Positions 59,301-64,000 of a stretch of DNA of 64,000 nt are shown here, in pieces. A program made the position numbers and the translations under genes. Each line of letters opens with the position of its first letter. Position 1 is the stretch's first letter. Source of the DNA: Psococerastis gibbosa (taxonomy: Eukaryota; Arthropoda; Insecta; Psocodea; Psocidae); NCBI GenBank assembly GCA_963971405.1, contig OZ020489.1, forward strand, positions 23,152,290 through 23,216,289, written 5' to 3'. Under the pieces are notes generated by a model. That model saw only the letters and a program-made list of their open reading frames with translations. It was not told where the DNA came from and did no database searches.

Positions 59301-62300
59301 CTCGTGGTGCACCCTGGGTAACTCCAAATCTGCTACAGCGATCGCCTACTTCTCACTGAGAGTACCGAGCTTCCATGACATCAGCGATCGTCATAAGTTA
59401 TCAAAATGGCCCTTCTATGGGCTTTGACAATGAGCTCCGCGTCCTTTTTTGGAACGCGGGTGGCTTGAACCCGAACGATGACTTGGTGAACCGCTACTGG
59501 GAAGCTCGGCGACGAATGGTTGAACTACCACGTTCGGGCGTTGGATAAAGTAAAGTAAAGTAACTTTGTGCTAACCGTTACTTTGTGCTAACAGTTACTT
59601 TGTGATACCGACCTTGCAGAGCTATTCCAGCGGCCGAATTAATAACATGTTGAGGTGAGAGCTCAGGCACAAGTGGCGAGTTGGGCTGAACGTAGTAATG
59701 ATAATCACAATTTGCGTACTGTCGCATGTTTTGTTTTACAACCTTCCACCGCCCCCGCACTAATACCGCCTCTGAATTTTCTTTTTCATCAATGTTGAGA
59801 AGAATGTTTCTTGCTGGTTTACTGGATATATCTTCTTGGAGATGATGCCATTGATCTTCGCCGTCCAGATCTGCATTTGTTCCATCTGTGAAATTGGATC
59901 ATAATTGGAAAAATCACCTAATTGGTAGACCTATATGAAATTTTAATAGCGCCGCTTGGAACACTAACTGCTGGAGCTGTATCTGCAAAAGATATGCATC
60001 AAACATTTTATTTTATTTTTCTATTTCTTTGGTGCTAAGTGTTATATATTTATTTTCAAACCATTAGGGAGAGTAGGAAATATTACGGTACCTTTCTTGC
60101 GCGGAAAAGTGCAATAGCGAAAACTTTAAAACGCTCTCCTGAAAAAGTAGCACTTAGCTTTTCAAGCGGTGATAGGTCAATTACGCTATAGCAGCCTTTA
60201 CTGTAGATGCACTATACTTAATACGTAGGCCTATTGTATATATTGTATGATAAGTTGCCAACATAGTCCCACACTGCACAAGTCTGGTGAGTTCTTTATT
60301 ATAGTTTTCAAAGACTTTTTATAGAAGGAAACCCATTGAACCTCCTTGCTCACCAGCATTGAAATTTTTGGACGTTATTGGTGTTGTTCCCGTATGAATG
60401 TTGACCGCTGGCAAACCGGTACAGATCTACGTTGTCAACCCACACCGGCAACCAACAATGGACATGCTAGGACATGCTTACCACACAATGTAACAGTCCG
60501 GGAACGAGTCACCCTGGTGGGTTATACAGTCATGGAAAAAATAATAAGAACGCGAAGCTTTTCATTATTTTCTCTGGAACTATTTGAGATAATGGTACCA
60601 AACTTGGGCACGAACACCACTACCTAGATGTACTTCATTACTGCTACCATCAGTTATAAGCAATGCTTACTTCTTATATATATGTATACGTATGATCTTG
60701 GTACTCAGGCCACAATTTGGGCCCATAGGTCCCCAGTCTGGTGAGTTAGTAAAGCTAGGTAGGCTAGTTAAAAAAATAAGTGAGGACAAAAGGAAATACG
60801 TACTTGCAATACTCAAAAAAGTCGGCAGCCAATCGGTTATGTGCATGACACTCTCGTGGATTTTATTCCTCGGCAGCGATTTACTCCAAATAACTGCTGC
60901 ACCTCTTACGCCACCCTCAAATAATGTCATCTTTACCTGCAATCACAGAGTAGCTTATGTAGCCTACTATAATACAGCAGGTTCATAGACCTAGAAGGTT
61001 GTTATTATTGTCATTATTGAATGGTTTTAGAATGGACCTTGCTTGCCCTGCCAAGAACCCCGTCGGTTTTCTGACATTATTGGTATGATTGGGTGTAAGA
61101 GAGGACATTATGGCCCTAACTCCGCTAGGGTGGTCTCAGCTAAAAATAAAGTCATTATTATTATTTATTTTTTTCTAAATGAAGTTCCAACCAATGGCAA
61201 ACTGGCTCATTTCTCAATGCCAACCTACACCGACAACAAGAGCAAGCTCAGACATGCTTACCATTGTCAAGCTTGACTTTATATAAAGTGTGGGAACGAT
61301 TTTAGGAGGTTGCTATGTTGTATTTTAGGAGGGGATACGAGGGGAACAGCTTAACTTTAGTAGCAAAGACACACAAGTTCTTCAACGGTAAGCCAATCAA
61401 ATCGACCTTCGGCAATGAAGGCAGTGTCTAGGCAGTCCAAACGTGCTGGAAAGTGGCAACCATGTTTTCCGCGGTCTCCTCGGTTCATAACAGTGCCGGA
61501 AGACTGCAGTACCCCAATACCTTTGTTTAGCAATGCTGGCTGTAGCCTGTAGTGGTGTAGGCTACCTGTACTTGTATAATGATTGTTTAACAAAGTTGGA
61601 CTTCCCCAGATAACGAGCTCCGCCCTAATTGTTAAATGACTATAAATAAATAAATAAATAAATAATGAATTTAATATAGCTGAGACCACCCTAGCGGAGT
61701 TAGGGCCATAAGGCCCTCTCTTACACTCAACTAGGCGTCAGCAACAAAAACAGAACACATTTGCAGAACAAGTACAGTACAGTACTATGTGGCTCCTTTC
61801 TGTATTATTACGGTATTACTTATTACTGTATTACTAATACAACAGGCAATTTAAGTCCAACTAGCCCTTTGTTAAATAATATTACACCATTGCCCTTTAC
61901 ATTTACCAAAATATATATATATATAAATATGTATAATATATATAATGATTTAGCTGGCTTGTTTACACCAATGGCACTGGACTCTGGAGCTCGCGTTCCC
62001 AATTACGGTACAAAACATTATTTTTCTTCTTTCCTGGCTCTATCGCCCCGGAACGAACATTCTACATAAAATAATTTATTAATAATTTAATATTTAGTTT
62101 AATAGGTTTCTAATTTAATGTGTTAAGATTAAGTTCTTACTCCTCTAAGCGGCCAGTTTGAACCAAAATTTGGTGGAGTGTCCTGTGTTGCCACTGTTGG
62201 AGCGCCATTGTCAGACATGAACAAAATCAAGGAATGTTCCAGAATATTTGCATCGTGCAGCGCCTCCAAAATTCTGCCTACTGAGTCGTCAAGTGATTTC

Positions 62301-63303
62301 ACTATAGCTGAAATAGAATGAAAATTATGTTTAAAATTATGTATGACTGCCATGTTTTGTAAACTACGGGTTTCAAAGAAAGTTCTTTGTTTAGAGCTAT
62401 AAAGCCGTCCATGATACCATCCTTCTCAGTTTTGTATACTCAGCCCTGAGAAAGACATTAGTCACTATTGTTCTAATTTCAAGAAAGAGAAAAGCTTCTT
62501 GCAAATCGTGTCTTTATCGCAATTCTTGATGCAAGACACCTTACCAGTTACTGTTGGATGATTAACGCGCTTGATTGTTGCAAACAGCAGCCGCCACTTT
62601 TCCTTGGTGTTCCGTCCGTCTTTTCAAACGCTTAAAGCAAGGCACGTCAGCTTCTTGGCGATGCTAAGACATTAAGTATCATAATGGCAAGTTTCTTAGG
62701 TGAGAAAGGGCGCCACGTCACAACACTTTGGCAGCTCAAGATTTTGATGGTGTCGTACAGCAGGGAAGAATGTTTCCAATTGTGCCAAGCAAAAGGCGTT
62801 CGAGACACCGGGTTTCTTAGGCGGCGTTTCCAGTGACCTCGTATTGCAGAATGCACATGACGTTGACGTGGTAGCAGACGTCATTAATAAGTCTCTAATG
62901 TCTGCTCCCACGTCAACGTCATGTGCATTCTGCAATACGAGGTCAATAGAAACGCCGCCTAACGTCTATTCTCTAAGTGTTGCAATGCAGATTATAGGAC
63001 ATTCGCATCACCATTTACAGACTTACCTCCGTAATTACGTCTCTCCTTCTTTTCTATATAGCAAAAGTCTTGGTCAGGTTCCACACCAGGGGGTGGTTGT
63101 AGACCTTCATCTTCGTCATCGGCTCCTGTATGAGCTGCAAGATGCGAAACATAAAGGAATAGCGGGTCTTCCTGTCTGTGGTTTCTAATAATTTTCACGG
63201 CCTCGTCTGTGAAAAGATTGGTTGCATACTGTCCTTGCAGATCCCAGCGGGGGCCATTACTGTCGCGAAAATCGTACCCGTGGAACGTCTCACCCCCTGG
63301 TCC
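56348..63303 (-). CDS. Arylsulfatase B-like sulfatase, C-terminal five exons (423 codons), 5' part outside window
   Basis: Sulfatases of this group hydrolyse sulfate esters of glycosaminoglycans or related sugars in lysosomes or outside the cell. Minus-strand exons are 63027-63303, 62141-62307, 60804-60936, 59613-59885 and 56348-56769, all GT/AG and in phase (277, 167, 133, 273 and 422 nt). Landmarks are FHGYDFRD, WDLQGQYATNLFTDEAVKII, PLFLYVSHLAAHTG, SLDDSVGRILEAL, LILFMSDNGAPT, NWPLRGVKMTLFEGGVRGAA, VMHITDWLPTFLSIA, DGEDQW and ILLNIDE, matching arylsulfatase B/I/J order. The CxPSR active-site motif must lie upstream, beyond the edge. The C-terminus is unusual: a Ser/Ala/Cys stretch then SWILVITGLIAIQV, suggesting a GPI or membrane anchor. 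Confidence 0.92.
57170..57350. repeat. Retroelement 3' tail with (AAAGT)n and short tandem (AAAACTA)n
   Basis: 'aaagtaaagtaaagtaattt', then 'ttatttccttcaaaatatag', a 'gaggggaccctttaggacga' block and five copies of AAAACTA. The AAAGT tail resembles the SINE end at 59545-59562. Confidence 0.45.
57377..57551. mobile_element. 175-bp hairpin MITE
   Basis: Ends GCGTGTATTCACTGGTCAAT and ATTGACCAGTGGAACACACGC, with arms of about 80 bp pairing nearly throughout ('aaaacaaaaacctcaacttt' and complement). In the last sulfatase intron. Confidence 0.7.
58664..58928. mobile_element. TIR element 'CAGTACACACG', about 265 bp
   Basis: The left end 'ctcagtacacacgaaaggtt' and right end 'gcccgtgtgtactgccaaga' are inverted. 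'caacgtcttttccattctac' and 'acaatggaaaagacgtcggc' also pair inside. Located in the last sulfatase intron. Confidence 0.6.
58986..59162. mobile_element. hAT-type MITE 'CAAGGGCGGATTT', 177 bp, inside the tandem array
   Basis: Ends CAAGGGCGGATTTCG and AAAATCCGCCCTTG. Flanks TTTGTGCC and TTTGGGCT (6 of 8), both recognisable as the tandem unit. Confidence 0.75.
59281..59562 (+). mobile_element. SINE-like insertion with (TAAAG)n tail and 17-bp target duplication
   Basis: Non-array DNA from 'gtgcaaagtagcaggcctcc' to 'gataaagtaaagtaaagta'. On both sides the array reads ACTTTGTGCTAACCGT, with CCGT in place of the usual CAGT, so it is a target duplication and not just another unit. Box motifs are weak. 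Confidence 0.6.
62817..62962. mobile_element. Long-hairpin element H (copy 3)
   Basis: Ends TTAGGCGGCGTTTCC and GAAACGCCGCCTAA. The arms pair along about 65 bp, including GTATTGCAGAATGCACATGA with its exact complement, a segment unlike that of copies 1 and 2. In the first visible sulfatase intron. Confidence 0.8.
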
Positions 63304-63307
63304 CTAC

Positions 63308-63531
63308 AATAAGACTGAAAAATATCTCCTGGAACAGTAACATTTGAAACTACCTTCATACGTGCTTCTGAAGCATTGCCGGGTTTGTCCTTGTGGGGCC
63401 CAGTGGGCCGGAATTGTGTGGGGGGCAGAGCAGTCCTGTACCCTATGGGCTTAGACGAATATTCCACTATCAATGATAAAATGGAGTCCCTAAATGCCAA
63501 CAAATATTAAATATAATATAATATATTAAAT
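63308..63531. other. Sulfatase intron, no upstream exon found
   Basis: The open frame here (63195-63503 on minus, partly overlapping the exon) does not continue the sulfatase in phase, so the preceding exon is taken to lie past 64000. Confidence 0.45.
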
Positions 63532-64000
63532 TTTCGATTCCGAGATTTCAACGGATTTACACTTTTTGAGGTACCAGGAACCTAAAAAAGGGGTTTTTAC
63601 GAAATGTCTGTCTGTCTGTCTGTCGTTCTGCTCATTGATTTCCGGGCAAACTACTCGGTGGATTTAGATGAAATTTGGCATTAAAGTTCACAAAAATCAT
63701 ACCTCGGGACCGCTTTATTTTTATTTTGGTCTAACTCAATTTGGGGGGTGGGGTATAATTCTCAAAAAACTAACTCCAAAAAAACGACTAAAAAATTATT
63801 TCTCAAAAACGGCTCAAACGATTTCTTTTAAATTCAGAGATATTGTAGTCGTTATTAATGTTGAACAAATGCGGGGGTCGTTTACTCCTTCATAGTTTGC
63901 TTCTGGGAGTAAAAAAATAAAAATAACTAAATTTTAATGAAAAATGACTAAAAAATAATATTTCTGCGAAACCTTTCCATCGATGATTTCTACCTTCAGG
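63532..64000 (+). mobile_element. Helentron-like element F, 5'-truncated, runs off the window
   Basis: Begins inside the family ('aaattttcgattccgagatt'), with (GTCT)n at 63606-63625, the core, and the middle part up to the window edge at 'tctaccttcagg'. Confidence 0.7.

Larger units (their letters stand above)
58965..59612. repeat. 17-bp tandem array split by two transposable elements
   Basis: The unit GCTAACAGTTACTTTGT (variants AGTTAG, AATTAC) is repeated at 58967-58984, 59168-59278 and 59563-59605. A hAT-type MITE (58986-59162) and a SINE-like element (about 59281-59562) interrupt it. The array overlaps the donor of the 59613-59885 sulfatase exon: 'ctttgtgataccgacc' sits right at the exon edge. 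Confidence 0.75.

Noticed and set aside
63195..63503. 102-codon frame taken at first as the next sulfatase exon
   Set aside because: Its residues do not match the sulfatase fold, and it is out of phase with the exon ending motif at GYDFRD. It overlaps that exon in another frame.

Overview
The window looks like nuclear DNA from an arthropod, most likely an insect. It is AT-rich, its genes are split by spliceosomal introns of several kb, and most of the intergenic and intronic DNA is dispersed repeats. The two takeout/juvenile-hormone-binding-protein (JHBP) genes and the Helentron-derived repeats with a (GTCY)n core fit an insect. I cannot name the species. No exon is long, so genes were assembled from homology, canonical GT/AG sites and intron phase.

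Layout. (1) 0.1-4.1 kb: a large imperfect inverted duplication whose two arms each carry an intact exon of a very-long-chain fatty acid elongase (ELOVL). The right-arm exon starts an ELOVL gene on + (3813-11607) with four further exons and an intact HVYHH box. The left-arm exon (237-457, -) probably belongs to a second, head-to-head copy leaving the window. ELOVL intron 2 holds a decayed RTE-type LINE (about 5.44-8.82 kb). (2) 12.1-13.9 kb: a Helentron-like non-autonomous element with a second copy nested in it. (3) 15.26-22.45 kb (-): a five-exon gene for a 109-residue secreted protein with one canonical EF-hand. It is invisible as an ORF because its largest exon is 80 nt. (4) 23.87-29.56 kb and 36.38-45.19 kb (-): two tandem JHBP/takeout genes of 250 and 251 codons with nearly identical exon lengths. 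(5) 45.2-56.3 kb: no gene recognised, only repeats. (6) 56.35-63.30 kb (-): the last five exons (423 codons) of an arylsulfatase B-like gene whose 5' part, including the catalytic Cys region, lies beyond the right edge.

Repeats dominate. They include Helentron-like elements (at least 8 copies), at least three tRNA-type SINE families, RTE and other LINE 3' fragments, hAT-type MITEs with readable 8-bp target duplications, a Tc1/mariner-type MITE, a TTAA-flanked palindrome, a family of long perfect hairpins whose arms covary, and a palindromic TGGCGATTA MITE family present at nine or more sites.

The genes have no evident shared pathway beyond being secretory or ER-linked: an ER lipid elongase, secreted lipid-carrier proteins, a secreted Ca-binding protein and a lysosomal or cell-surface sulfatase. 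The most novel items are the hidden EF-hand gene, the palindromic ELOVL duplication, an 80-bp duplication around a SINE at a splice acceptor, and the hairpin family.
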